64,000 bases of DNA from an uncultured Collinsella sp. (GTDB lineage Bacteria > Actinomycetota > Coriobacteriia > Coriobacteriales > Coriobacteriaceae): positions 61,202 to 125,201 of the forward strand of contig UQMK01000002.1 in assembly GCA_900542085.1 (NCBI GenBank), written 5' to 3'. This document shows positions 1 through 8,316 of the stretch, piece after piece; positions within the stretch are counted from its first letter, which is position 1; each line of letters starts with the position of its first letter. A program made the translations under genes and the position numbers. The notes under the pieces are model-generated. The model had not been told where the DNA came from, ran no database searches, and was given only the letters and a program-made list of their open reading frames with translations.

Positions 1-630
1 CGATATTCCTTGCATTGCCAGGGCGATGGCGCCGTTCGTCGCACCGTGGAGCTATACGCTTCGCTGCCTCGAGACGAGCACGGACGGATGCTTCGCCGCC
101 ATGCGATTACCGATCTCGAGAACTCTGACCCGACCGATCTTGTCGAGTTTGGCAAGTTAGGTGGAATTTGCGAGGTCTATCCGCAGATTCTGACGCTGGA
201 CCGGCGCGAGGATTGCCTGTCGATGATGCGTCGACAAATTGGCGAGACGCGACTTTTGCACAGCTGGAATCGCCGCGGCATGGAAGATTCCGGATGCACG
301 GTGTGCTGCGGCACGGATTTGCCGCTGCTGATTCCGAGCCTGGGCGAGTCAATCTACAGCGCGTGCGGCGGATTCTTCGCCGACGGTTTGCCCGTGAATG
401 AGGTCAACGCGCTGACGCTTGTCGAGCTCTTGCGCGCTTGGACTGCCGGGGGCGCGTACGACCTGATGCGCGAAGACGAGCTGGGTACGCTCGAGGTCGG
501 CAAGCTTGCCGATATCTGCGTGCTCGATCGGGATGTGTTCGACCTCGATTATCGCGACGCACGCGATCTTGCGGTTGATATGACGATGTCGGACGGACAA
601 ATCGTGTTTGATCGAAATAAGGAGGCATAA
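1..630 (+). CDS. Amidohydrolase family protein (YtcJ-like), 3' part
   Basis: The frame is already open at base 1, so the N-terminal part lies outside the window; about 209 residues are visible. HCQGDGA carries a His typical of a metal ligand in the amidohydrolase TIM barrel, CGTDLPLL contains the usual late metal-binding Asp, and LEVGKLADICVLDRD is the C-terminal beta-sandwich signature of amidohydrolase-3 (YtcJ-type) enzymes. The equivalent of the usual R-x-x-I-E-H motif reads RHAITDLE here, so one expected His seems replaced; this is from memory of the family. The stop overlaps the ribosome site of the next gene (AGGAGG across 620-625), so it is the upstream member of the frl-type operon. 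It may hydrolyse an N-acyl or amide precursor of the fructosamine substrate; the substrate is unknown. Confidence 0.75.
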   Translation, partial: RYSLHCQGDGAVRRTVELYASLPRDEHGRMLRRHAITDLENSDPTDLVEFGKLGGICEVYPQILTLDRREDCLSMMRRQIGETRLLHSWNRRGMEDSGCTVCCGTDLPLLIPSLGESIYSACGGFFADGLPVNEVNALTLVELLRAWTAGGAYDLMREDELGTLEVGKLADICVLDRDVFDLDYRDARDLAVDMTMSDGQIVFDRNKEA

Positions 631-631
631 G

Positions 632-1483
632 ATGCCTGAATCCAAACCGACGCTGCGCCGCGAGCAGATTGCGGGCATGAATATCCACTACATCATGTGG
701 TCGCTCGATTACTTCCTTGATGTGCAGCAGCGTTTGGGCTTTGAGTCCATTGAGCTGTGGTGTGCAGAGCCGCATGTGACGCTCGACCATACGGGCTACT
801 TTGAGGCTGAGGTCCTGGCGAAAAAGGCTGCAGACCGTGGGCTTAGGTATCGTACTCTGTGCCCCGAGAATGTTGTCTATCCTTGGCAGTACTGCGCACG
901 CAAACCGCTGCATGAACAGCGCAGCCTGGCGTACTTTAAGCACGGCATTGAGCTTGCCGAGGTACTTGGGTGCGACCGTATGTCCGTCAACTCGGGCTGG
1001 GGCGACTGGGACGAGGACCGCGAGGAAGCCTGGAAGCGCAGCCGCGAGCACTTGTCCATTCTGGCGGAGTATGCTGGCGAGCACGGTCTGGTGCTTACGA
1101 TGGAAAGCCTGCGCCCCGAGGAGAGCAACCTTGTGACGACGGTTTCCGATGCGAAGCGCATGATTGACGAGGTCGCGAGTCCGTACTTACAGCCCATGGT
1201 TGATACAACCGCGATGGGCGTTGCAGGCGAGACGCTCGAGGACTGGTTTGCTGCCTTTGGTGATGGGGCAATTCACGAGATGCACTTTATCGACGGTGAC
1301 CCGTATGGCCATCTGGTGTGGGGCGATGGCAAGCACGATATGGACGCCTTCGTCGCTACACTCAACGCCCATGGTTTCGACGGCATGCTGGGCCAGGAAA
1401 TCACGGACGGTCGTTACTACGATGACCCGGCGGCGGCAGATGCCAAGAACATGGCCGCATTCGATAAATATCTGATTGACTAA
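632..1483 (+). CDS. frlC: Sugar-phosphate isomerase/epimerase, FrlC-like
   Basis: A 283-residue AP-endonuclease-2-type TIM-barrel protein. ATG 632 is chosen because a strong GGAGG lies 7 bases upstream; an upstream in-frame TTG has none. Metal-binding positions of the xylose-isomerase-like fold are visible: a Glu in LTMESLRP, the Asp in PMVDTTA, His and Asp in EMHFIDGDPYGH, and a late Glu in GQEITDG. In Escherichia coli FrlC epimerises psicoselysine to fructoselysine. The assignment rests on the fold plus its position between an amidohydrolase and FrlB/FrlD-like genes. A tagatose- or psicose-type epimerase acting on a related Amadori compound is the main alternative. Confidence 0.75.
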   Translation: MPESKPTLRREQIAGMNIHYIMWSLDYFLDVQQRLGFESIELWCAEPHVTLDHTGYFEAEVLAKKAADRGLRYRTLCPENVVYPWQYCARKPLHEQRSLAYFKHGIELAEVLGCDRMSVNSGWGDWDEDREEAWKRSREHLSILAEYAGEHGLVLTMESLRPEESNLVTTVSDAKRMIDEVASPYLQPMVDTTAMGVAGETLEDWFAAFGDGAIHEMHFIDGDPYGHLVWGDGKHDMDAFVATLNAHGFDGMLGQEITDGRYYDDPAAADAKNMAAFDKYLID

Positions 1484-1545
1484 ACCAACTATCGGCTACG
1501 CAACCAACGTCATTGATTGCGGGCCAAATAAGAAAGGAACTGGAT

Positions 1546-2514
1546 ATGAACGCACACGATCTGATCAAAGAGGCAATTGCCGAGAGGGGCAAGTTCGACA
1601 GCGTCTACTGGATTGCTTGCGGTGGCTCCATGATCGATTTGATCCCGGCTCATGAGCTTCTGCAGCGCGAGGCAACCACCTTCACTTCGTATATCTATAC
1701 GGCTCGCGAGTTCGATATCATGCGTCCGCGTCGTCTGGGCGAGAAGTCCCTGGTCATCGCTTGTAGCCACAGTGGCAACACCCCCGAGGTCGTCGAGGGC
1801 TGCGAGATTGCCCTTGCTGCCGGCGCTACGGTGATCGCCCAGACCGACAACGCTGGATCTAAGATCGACACCGGTAAATGGACCACGTGGGTCTACCCGT
1901 GGGGCGAGGGCGTGCCGCAGGCCGAGGTCCCCGCTGGCATTTCGCTGTCGCTTGCGGCAGAGCTGCTCGATCAGCAGGAGGGCTACGCCGATCTTGCCGA
2001 TATGTATGCCGGTATTGCCGAGATGGATAAGATTCTTCCCCCGGCACGCGAGAAGGTAAATGCCGAGCTGGGTGATCGCTTTGCCAAGCTTTGCCAGGAG
2101 CACGAGTTCTTCTATATTCTGGGCAGCGGTCCCAACTTTAGCCAGACCTACGGTTTCGCTATCTGCTCTCTTATGGAGATGCAGTGGCAGCACTGCAGCT
2201 ACATCCACTCTGCCGAGTACTTCCATGGCCCCTTCGAGGCTACTCAGGATGGCGTTTTTTACTTCCTGCAGATGGGCTCCAGCGAGTGCCGTGCTATGGA
2301 CGAGCGCGCCCTGGCGTTCCTTAAGACGCATACCGATACGCTGATGGTGCTCGATGCCAAGGAGTACGGTATGGAGGCCGTGCCGGCGAGCGTCCGTGCC
2401 TATCTGGACCCGGTGCTGTTCTACGCCATGAACTGCGAGCTGCGTGCCGCACGCGGCAAGGTGTTTGACCATGATCCCGATTTCCGTCGCTACATGGGCG
2501 TCGTCGAGTACTAG
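1546..2514 (+). CDS. frlB: SIS-domain fructosamine 6-phosphate deglycase, FrlB-like
   Basis: 322 residues with two SIS (sugar isomerase) domains. ACSHSGNTPEVV (about residues 70-80) is the phosphosugar-binding loop, and HSAEYFHGPFEA (about residue 220) is the Glu/His region used by FrlB and AgaS-type deglycases. Family members cleave fructoselysine 6-phosphate to glucose 6-phosphate plus the free amino acid. ATG 1546 follows AGAAAGGAA at a good distance. The gene lies 62 bases after frlC and 13 bases before the kinase gene. The length is close to E. coli FrlB (about 340). Which amino acid is released cannot be told from sequence. Confidence 0.82.
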   Translation: MNAHDLIKEAIAERGKFDSVYWIACGGSMIDLIPAHELLQREATTFTSYIYTAREFDIMRPRRLGEKSLVIACSHSGNTPEVVEGCEIALAAGATVIAQTDNAGSKIDTGKWTTWVYPWGEGVPQAEVPAGISLSLAAELLDQQEGYADLADMYAGIAEMDKILPPAREKVNAELGDRFAKLCQEHEFFYILGSGPNFSQTYGFAICSLMEMQWQHCSYIHSAEYFHGPFEATQDGVFYFLQMGSSECRAMDERALAFLKTHTDTLMVLDAKEYGMEAVPASVRAYLDPVLFYAMNCELRAARGKVFDHDPDFRRYMGVVEY

Positions 2515-2527
2515 AAGGGTAAATACC

Positions 2528-3391
2528 ATGTCATTTAACGTTAACGCGCTCGGATTTGGCGACAACGTCGTCGATCGCTACGAGCATATCCACACCATGT
2601 ATCCTGGCGGTAACGCGGTGAACTTTGCCGTTTATGCAAAGAAATGCGGTGCCGCACGCTCCGCATACATGGGCATTTTTGGCAATGACGCCGCTGCCGA
2701 GCATGTCATTGCAAGCCTCGAGGATGAGGGTATCGAGCTTGACAAGTGCGAGCAGATGATTGGCGAGAACGGAGCGGCTCGTGTGACCGTCGTTGACGGT
2801 GACCGTGTCTTCCTTGGCTCCAACGAGGGCGGTATCCGTGGCGATGCGCGCTATGTCCTCGATCGTTTTGACCTTGCGTACATGAAGCAGTTCGATGTGG
2901 TTCATTCGGGCAACTATTGCTTTACCGAGCGCGAGCTGCCCAAGCTGAAGGCTGCGGGCGTCACGGTCTCTTTTGACTTTTCGGATGACTCCACCGACGA
3001 GTACTACGAGCAGATTGCGCCCTACGTCGATTTCGCTTTCTTTAGTGCGGCGGATGCCGCGAGTGAGGACGAGATCCGCGAGCGTCTGGCATGGGTGAAG
3101 GGCTTGGGTCCGCGTTTTGTGTCGGCTACGGCGGGCGCCGAGGGCTGCATTGCTTACGACGGCGAGCGTTATTACCGCCAGCTGGCTAAACCGGTAACGG
3201 ACATGAAGGACACCATGGGGGCGGGCGACTCGTTCCTCACCTCGTTTTTGATGTGCTATCTCGATTCCGCCAAGCGTGGTGAGGATGGCGCCGAGGCCAT
3301 CGAGCGCGCGCTTGACTTTGCTGCCGGGTTTGCTTCGACCGTGTGCGGCATGGAAGGTTCTTGGGGCCACGGAGCACCAATCGTCGAATAG
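2528..3391 (+). CDS. frlD: PfkB-family fructoselysine kinase, FrlD-like
   Basis: 287 residues of the ribokinase/PfkB fold. PGGNAVNFAVYAKKCG (about residues 23-38) is the sugar-binding GG signature, and DTMGAGDSFLTSF (about residues 230-242) is the second PfkB signature with the catalytic Asp in GAGD. In the frl pathway the kinase phosphorylates the Amadori compound on C6 before the FrlB step. ATG 2528 begins 13 bases after frlB, with AGAAGGG as ribosome site. This is the last gene of the operon: a GC hairpin and a long bidirectional terminator follow. Other PfkB substrates are possible, but the frlB/frlC neighbourhood supports the call. Confidence 0.8.
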   Translation: MSFNVNALGFGDNVVDRYEHIHTMYPGGNAVNFAVYAKKCGAARSAYMGIFGNDAAAEHVIASLEDEGIELDKCEQMIGENGAARVTVVDGDRVFLGSNEGGIRGDARYVLDRFDLAYMKQFDVVHSGNYCFTERELPKLKAAGVTVSFDFSDDSTDEYYEQIAPYVDFAFFSAADAASEDEIRERLAWVKGLGPRFVSATAGAEGCIAYDGERYYRQLAKPVTDMKDTMGAGDSFLTSFLMCYLDSAKRGEDGAEAIERALDFAAGFASTVCGMEGSWGHGAPIVE

Positions 3392-3398
3392 CCGAGCG

Positions 3399-3430
3399 GT
3401 CCCGGGGAGGTGCAGGATCCTCCCCGGGAC
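3399..3430. terminator. GC-rich hairpin after frlD
   Basis: Two perfect 12-base arms (GTCCCGGGGAGG / CCTCCCCGGGAC) surround an 8-base loop. No U-tract follows directly, so it may be a stabilising hairpin rather than the actual stop site, which is probably the next inverted repeat. Confidence 0.55.
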
Positions 3431-3439
3431 CTCGTGTGC

Positions 3440-3501
3440 AAAAAATGCCAAATATGAGTAATGTATCCATTCCGGTAACAGTACTCATATTTAGCATTTT
3501 T
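3440..3501. terminator. Long bidirectional terminator-like inverted repeat
   Basis: Arms of 20-21 bases (3440-3460 and 3482-3501, one mismatch) end in A6 on the left and T5 on the right. A transcript from either side therefore reads a hairpin followed by U residues. It sits exactly between the convergent frlD (+) and tatD (-) genes. Confidence 0.75.
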
Positions 3502-3513
3502 GCCCACTAGGGG

Positions 3514-4305
3514 TTAGCGAAGGCAGCGAAGGTCAAAAACAGAGCGCGCATTTGCTAAAACTGCCGACTCGATGCGCTTTGCGTCACAGTTTTTGAGTGA
3601 GGCAATGCGCATCGAGGTCCTTGTGAGCGATTTGATGAGCGACTGCGCGCTTGTCTCTATGTTTGGTTCGGCTGGCGCATCGGTCTCGAGCAGTAGACGG
3701 TCGAGTGGAATCTGTCGGGCATATTCGCGACCGCGCTTGGTGGCGAGCATGCGTTCGTTGACGGAAAAATAGCAGCCCGCATTACGCGCGCGGACGAGTT
3801 CGTCCGAAGTGCCGCTAAACCAGTGGAAGATGATAACGGGGGAGTCGGAGTTTGGGATGAGTAGTCCATGCGATTCGAGGACGTCCAGTACGGCTCCTGC
3901 CGAACGAACGGCGTGAATTGATATCACGCGCCCGGCAAGAGGGCACTGCACGAGTGTATCGCAGAGCCGGTCAAATGCCTGTATTTGTAGCGGCTCACTT
4001 CCGGCAAAACGAGCGGAAAAGTCGAGCCCGACCTCGCCAACAAAACGCTCTTGCGCGGCAATTTGGCAGAGTAGGTCAATTTCTGCGTTGCCGCATCGCT
4101 CGTCGGCGAGCCACCAGGGATGGAGGCCGATGCCTTTGATGACGGTAGGAGGGCGACGGGTTCGTCCATGTGCGTTAGCGAAGTCGCGTGGATCGACGCC
4201 GCAATCAAATAGACCCAAGCCCAGCGCCGTTGCCTCATCGGCAACAGCGTCCGGGTGAGCCATTAAATCAAGATGGCAATGTGCATCAAATAATCGGGGC
4301 TCCAT
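3514..4305 (-). CDS. tatD: TatD-family metal-dependent hydrolase
   Basis: 263 residues, the usual TatD length. Visible motifs in order are DAHCHLD (N-terminal metal His pair), GIGLHPWW, GEVGLDF (metal Glu), SIHAVRS, FHWFSG and LLLETDAP (late metal Asp). TatD proteins are cytoplasmic DNases/phosphoesterases of the amidohydrolase superfamily linked to DNA repair and tRNA or DNA quality control. The gene starts 14 bases after the tcdA stop with GGAG as ribosome site, so the two form an operon. The exact substrate of this paralogue is not predictable. Confidence 0.88.
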   Translation of the reverse strand: MEPRLFDAHCHLDLMAHPDAVADEATALGLGLFDCGVDPRDFANAHGRTRRPPTVIKGIGLHPWWLADERCGNAEIDLLCQIAAQERFVGEVGLDFSARFAGSEPLQIQAFDRLCDTLVQCPLAGRVISIHAVRSAGAVLDVLESHGLLIPNSDSPVIIFHWFSGTSDELVRARNAGCYFSVNERMLATKRGREYARQIPLDRLLLETDAPAEPNIETSAQSLIKSLTRTSMRIASLKNCDAKRIESAVLANARSVFDLRCLR

Positions 4306-4319
4306 CTCGGCGCGCTCCG

Positions 4320-5114
4320 CTAGTCCAAGCGCTGGCCATCGGCGCGCACGCGCTCGGTACCGCGGCCACTGATCTGGCGGATAACCTCGCCGGCAATCAT
4401 CTGACCCATGATGGGCGGCATAAAGCTGGCGGTGCCCAACTCGGTGCGCTCGTGGATATTGGAAGGGTCGCGGGGCTGTGTCTTAACCGATTCCTCGCAG
4501 CTAAACAGTACATGTAGACTCTTGATTCCGCGCTTCTTGCATTCTTTGCGCATGATGCGGCTCATGGGGTCACGTACCGTATCGAAAATGTCGGCAAAGC
4601 GGAGGCACTCGGGATGGAGCTTGTTGGCCCCGCCCATGGAGCTAACCAAACGAATGTCGTGGTCCTGAGCATATTTGGCAATGGTGAGCTTGGCCGAGAT
4701 GGTGTCGATGGCGTCGACGACGTAATCGAGCTTGTCGCCCGTCTGCTCAAAAACGCTCGCGAAGAACTCGTCGATGTTGTCGCTCAGCAGGTATTCAGTT
4801 CGCTTGATGACGGTGGCGGCGGGATTGATGTCGTGGATCATGGCTTCCATCACGTCCACCTTGCGCTTGCCGACGGTGCTGTGAAAGGCGATGGCCTGGC
4901 GATTGATATTGCTGGGCGCGATGATGTCCTTGTCCAGAATGACGAAATGACCAATGCCGCCGCGGGCGAGTGCCTCGCAGCAGTTGGAGCCCACGCCACC
5001 GCAGCCGAGTACCAGCACTGTGGAGTTGGCGAGTTTGTCGAGCGCCTCGCGCCCCATAATGATCTCGAGCTTAGTATCGCGCGTCTCGACGAGAGCGGCA
5101 GCGGTTTCGGTCAT
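4320..5114 (-). CDS. tcdA: tRNA threonylcarbamoyladenosine dehydratase
   Basis: 264 residues of the ThiF/MoeB/E1-like fold. VLGCGGVGSNCCEALARGG is the nucleotide-binding glycine loop (about residues 33-51), ILDKDIIAPSNINRQ is the ATP/adenylate contact segment, and DAIDTISAK is the conserved Asp region. TcdA (CsdL/YgdL) cyclises t6A37 in ANN-decoding tRNAs to ct6A. ATG 5114 is preferred over ATG 5120 because GGAGG at 5121-5125 gives 6-base spacing to the former and none to the latter. It forms a two-gene unit with tatD. Confidence 0.9.
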   Translation of the reverse strand: MTETAAALVETRDTKLEIIMGREALDKLANSTVLVLGCGGVGSNCCEALARGGIGHFVILDKDIIAPSNINRQAIAFHSTVGKRKVDVMEAMIHDINPAATVIKRTEYLLSDNIDEFFASVFEQTGDKLDYVVDAIDTISAKLTIAKYAQDHDIRLVSSMGGANKLHPECLRFADIFDTVRDPMSRIMRKECKKRGIKSLHVLFSCEESVKTQPRDPSNIHERTELGTASFMPPIMGQMIAGEVIRQISGRGTERVRADGQRLD

Positions 5115-5351
5115 AGACATCCTCCGATGGGGAAGCGAATTGTGTTTTAGCTATCGTCATTATAGGTATTATCGCGATTTCATTTGAGCCCTTGGGGCTT
5201 GTTGAAATGGGGTCGGGATTCGCATAAGATTGAAGCAGATGGCACCCGTTGCCGCGGGTTAGCCAACTCCGAAACACGTTTTTGGCGTGAGAAGTGGCCG
5301 TCTTCGCATTGCGCGGGGGGCCGCTATTTTTTTGAGTGTAAGATTAAATAA

Positions 5352-5367
5352 TTAGACAAACATCTAA
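5352..5367. promoter_or_regulatory. Candidate SdpR operator
   Basis: TTAGACAAACATCTAA is an inverted repeat with 5-base arms and a 6-base spacer, 49 bases before the sdpR start. TATAGT at 5376-5381 could be the -10 box. Small ArsR-type repressors commonly bind such sites in their own promoters. The function is inferred from position only. Confidence 0.45.
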
Positions 5368-5415
5368 ATATCTAGTATAGTGTGCGCGTCGAACGAAATG
5401 CTGAGAGGAGGTCCT

Positions 5416-5694
5416 ATGCCGGGAGAGGGTTTTAAGGCGCTGGCCGATCCTACACGGCGTCACATTTTGGAACTGCTGCGCGAGGGCAATCGCACGGCCG
5501 GGGAGCTTGCCGAGCATTTTGAAATCAGCAAGCCGTCGTTGAGCCATCACTTGGCGACGCTCAAAAACGCCGGGTTGGTGACCGACGAACGTCATGGCCA
5601 AAACATCGTTTACAGCTTAAACACCACCGTCATGCAGGACTTGATCGGTTGGTTTATGGGCTTTACAAACACGGAAGGTGATAAGGATGAATAA
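5416..5694 (+). CDS. sdpR: ArsR/SdpR-type winged-helix autorepressor
   Basis: 92 residues, all of it one winged-helix domain. ADPTRRHILELL opens the domain, ISKPSLSHHLATLKNAGLV (about residues 40-58) is the recognition helix, and the wing follows in DERHGQNIVYSLN. No Cys-rich metal site is visible, which agrees with SdpR rather than ArsR. In Bacillus, SdpR represses sdpRI until the membrane partner SdpI sequesters it. ATG 5416 has a GAGGAGG site. The stop codon overlaps the sdpI start by 8 bases, so translation is coupled. Confidence 0.85.
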   Translation: MPGEGFKALADPTRRHILELLREGNRTAGELAEHFEISKPSLSHHLATLKNAGLVTDERHGQNIVYSLNTTVMQDLIGWFMGFTNTEGDKDE

Positions 5695-6391
5695 CGAAAA
5701 CAAGGGCATTCACGCCACGGGGGTATCGCGGCGTGTGTGGATTGCGCTGATCGCTCTGTGCGTCGCCAATGTCGTAGCGCACCTCATGGTGATGCCGAGC
5801 TTGCCTGGGCAGATTCCCACGCACTGGGGCGCGAACGGCGCCGTCGACGGTTGGGGTCCCAGCTGGATGGCCTCCGCGCTCGGCGTGCTGCCTCTGGTGC
5901 TTCTCGCAATGTTCTGCGTGGTGCCGCGCATCGATCCCAAAGGTGAGGCATATCGAACCTCGGGCAAGTTCTATCAGGGCTTCGTAATCGCCTTCACCTT
6001 GTTCATGTGCGCCATAAGCTGGTTGGGAGAGCTTACGGTCTGGGGTGTGGTGCCGGCGGTCGGTTCGGTTAACGTGCTGATTTCCGGTGTTGTCGGTTTG
6101 CTGTTCATCGGCGTAGGCAACTACTTGCCGCGTGTGAAGCAGAACTATACGCTCGGTATCAAGACGCCTTGGGCGCTTGCCAATCCCGAGAACTGGCGCC
6201 GTACGCAGCGCTTTGGCGGTGCCTGCTTTATGGTGCTGGGCTTTGGCCTGATTGTGATGGGCGTGGCAGGCAGCGTGCTTTCGAGTGAAGTCGTCGCCGC
6301 GGTGATTGCGGTTCTGGCGTTTGGTTCGGTTGGAGCCGTCTACGTCTACTCGTATCTGCTGTGGCGTAAATCGCAGCGAGCCGCTCGTTAA
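5687..6391 (+). CDS. sdpI: SdpI-family multi-spanning membrane protein (DUF1648)
   Basis: 234 residues with about six hydrophobic segments. The N-terminal part has the DUF1648 pattern IPTHWGANGAVDGWG, and the C-terminal part has YTLGIKTPWALANPENWRRT, the classic SdpI signature. In Bacillus SdpI gives immunity to the SdpC toxin and transduces its presence to SdpR. No sdpC-like toxin gene is visible here, so this pair may respond to a foreign toxin or envelope stress. The start overlaps the end of sdpR. A terminator follows at 6458. Confidence 0.85.
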   Translation: MNNENKGIHATGVSRRVWIALIALCVANVVAHLMVMPSLPGQIPTHWGANGAVDGWGPSWMASALGVLPLVLLAMFCVVPRIDPKGEAYRTSGKFYQGFVIAFTLFMCAISWLGELTVWGVVPAVGSVNVLISGVVGLLFIGVGNYLPRVKQNYTLGIKTPWALANPENWRRTQRFGGACFMVLGFGLIVMGVAGSVLSSEVVAAVIAVLAFGSVGAVYVYSYLLWRKSQRAAR

Positions 6392-6457
6392 GGTTGCGGA
6401 AAACTAGCGTACGCAGTTCATAGTGTGTTCCGGGGGACTTTTCCCAGGTAGTATTAG

Positions 6458-6484
6458 GGGGTGTGGGCAACCATGCCCCTTTTT
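6458..6484 (+). terminator. Intrinsic terminator after sdpI
   Basis: A 9-bp stem (GGGGTGTGG / CCATGCCCC, two G-U pairs) is closed by a GCAA tetraloop and followed by TTTTT. Confidence 0.8.
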
Positions 6485-6575
6485 CGTTAAGCTTCAGAGC
6501 CGGTTTCCTCATTTCGTTTCCACTAAAGCGAAACAAGAATATGGAAACAGCAGGTAGAAAGGATAAAACAGACAA

Positions 6576-8255
6576 ATGGCGGAGTTTATCTACCAGATGT
6601 ATCAGGCTCGCAAGGCCCATGGCGACAAGGTAATCCTTGACGACGTGACCCTGAGCTTCTACCCCGGTGCCAAGATCGGCGTCGTGGGCCCCAACGGTAT
6701 GGGCAAGTCGACCCTGCTCAAGATCATGGCCGGTATCGAGGAGGTCTCCAACGGCGATGCTAGGCTCACTCCCGGCTACACCGTGGGTATCCTGCAGCAG
6801 GAGCCGCCGCTCGACGATGACAAGACCGTCATCGAGAACGTGCGCATGGCGTTTGGCGACATGATTGCCAAGGTCGATCGCTTTAACAAGATCGGCGAGG
6901 AGATGTGCGACCCGGATTGCGACATGGACGCCCTCATGGCCGAGATGGGCAAGCTCCAGGACGAGATCGACGCCGCCGACGGCTGGGATATCGATTCCAA
7001 GCTCGGCCAGGCCATGGACGCCCTGCAGCTGCCCGATTCCGACATGCCGGTCAACGTACTTTCCGGCGGCGAGCGCCGCCGCGTGGCCCTGTGCAAGCTA
7101 CTGCTCGAGGCTCCCGACCTGCTGCTGCTCGACGAGCCCACGAACCACCTGGACGCCGAGTCGATCCTGTGGCTCGAGCACTTCCTGCACAACTACCAGG
7201 GCGCGGTGCTTGCCGTTACGCACGACCGCTACTTCTTGGATAACGTTGCCGAGTGGATCTGCGAGGTCGACCGTGGCCACCTTTATCCCTACAAGGGCAA
7301 CTACTCAACGTATCTGGAGACCAAGGCCGCGCGTATCGAGGCTCAGGGCAACCGTGACGCCAAGCTCGCCAAGCGCATGGAGGCCGAGCTCGAGTGGGTA
7401 CGCAGCTCGCCCAAGGCTCGCCAGGCCAAGAACAAGGCTCGTCTGGCTCGCTACGAGGAGATGGAGGCCGAGGCCCGCGCAAGCCAGAAGCTCGACTGGA
7501 CCGACATCCGCATCCCTGTGGGCCCGCGTCTGGGCAACAAGGTACTCGAGGCCCATCACCTGCACAAGGAGTTCGATGGCCGTGTGCTCATCGACGACCT
7601 ATCATTCACCCTGCCGCGCAACGGCATCGTGGGCGTCATCGGCCCCAACGGCGTCGGTAAGACCACGCTGTTCAAGGCGATTGTGGGTCTGGAGCCGCTG
7701 ACTTCGGGCGAGCTCGAGGTGGGCGAGACCGTCAAGATTTCTTACGTCGACCAGAACCGTTCCGGCATCGACCCCGATAAGAACCTGTGGGAGGTCGTCT
7801 CGGACGGCCTGGACCACATGATGGTGGGCGAGACCGAGGTTCCGAGCCGCGCTTATGTGGCGAGCTTTGGCTTTAAGGGCCAGGACCAGCAGAAGCGCGC
7901 CGGCGTGCTCTCCGGCGGCGAGCGTAACCGTCTGAACCTGGCGCTCACGCTCAAGCAGGGCGGCAACCTGCTGCTCCTCGACGAGCCCACGAACGACCTC
8001 GACGTCGAGACGCTGTCCTCGCTCGAGGCGGCGCTGCTCGAGTTCCCGGGCTGTTCGGTGGTCATTAGCCACGACCGTATGTTCCTGGACCGCGTTGCCA
8101 CGCACATTCTGGCGTGGGAGGGCACCGACGAGAACCCGGGCAACTGGTATTGGTTTGAGGGCAACTTCGAGGCCTATCAGGCCAATCGTATCGAGCGCCT
8201 GGGCGAGGACGCAGCCCAGCCGCATCGTATTCACCGCAAGCTCACGCGCGACTAG
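6576..8255 (+). CDS. ettA: Energy-dependent translational throttle protein EttA (ABC-F)
   Basis: 559 residues, matching EttA (about 555), with two ABC domains and no membrane part. The first has GPNGMGKST, LSGGERRRVAL and LLLLDEPTNHLD; the second has GPNGVGKTT, LSGGERNRLNL and LLLLDEPTNDLD. The Arg/Lys-rich linker KAARIEAQGNRDAKLAKR followed by SSPKARQAKNKARLARYEE corresponds to the P-site tRNA-interaction motif. EttA binds the ribosomal E site and gates the first peptide bond according to the ATP/ADP ratio. The gene stands alone between two terminators. Confidence 0.95.
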   Translation: MAEFIYQMYQARKAHGDKVILDDVTLSFYPGAKIGVVGPNGMGKSTLLKIMAGIEEVSNGDARLTPGYTVGILQQEPPLDDDKTVIENVRMAFGDMIAKVDRFNKIGEEMCDPDCDMDALMAEMGKLQDEIDAADGWDIDSKLGQAMDALQLPDSDMPVNVLSGGERRRVALCKLLLEAPDLLLLDEPTNHLDAESILWLEHFLHNYQGAVLAVTHDRYFLDNVAEWICEVDRGHLYPYKGNYSTYLETKAARIEAQGNRDAKLAKRMEAELEWVRSSPKARQAKNKARLARYEEMEAEARASQKLDWTDIRIPVGPRLGNKVLEAHHLHKEFDGRVLIDDLSFTLPRNGIVGVIGPNGVGKTTLFKAIVGLEPLTSGELEVGETVKISYVDQNRSGIDPDKNLWEVVSDGLDHMMVGETEVPSRAYVASFGFKGQDQQKRAGVLSGGERNRLNLALTLKQGGNLLLLDEPTNDLDVETLSSLEAALLEFPGCSVVISHDRMFLDRVATHILAWEGTDENPGNWYWFEGNFEAYQANRIERLGEDAAQPHRIHRKLTRD

Positions 8256-8281
8256 TCGAGCTCAGGTGGCCTAACGAGAAT

Positions 8282-8315
8282 GGGACGATAACCTTGAGGG
8301 TTATCGTCCCTTTTT
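8282..8315. terminator. Bidirectional terminator between ettA and the 8317 gene
   Basis: GGGACGATAACC / GGGTTATCGTCCC arms with a TTGA loop are followed by TTTTT on the + strand. It lies directly at the 3' ends of two convergent genes. Confidence 0.85.
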
Positions 8316-8316
8316 G

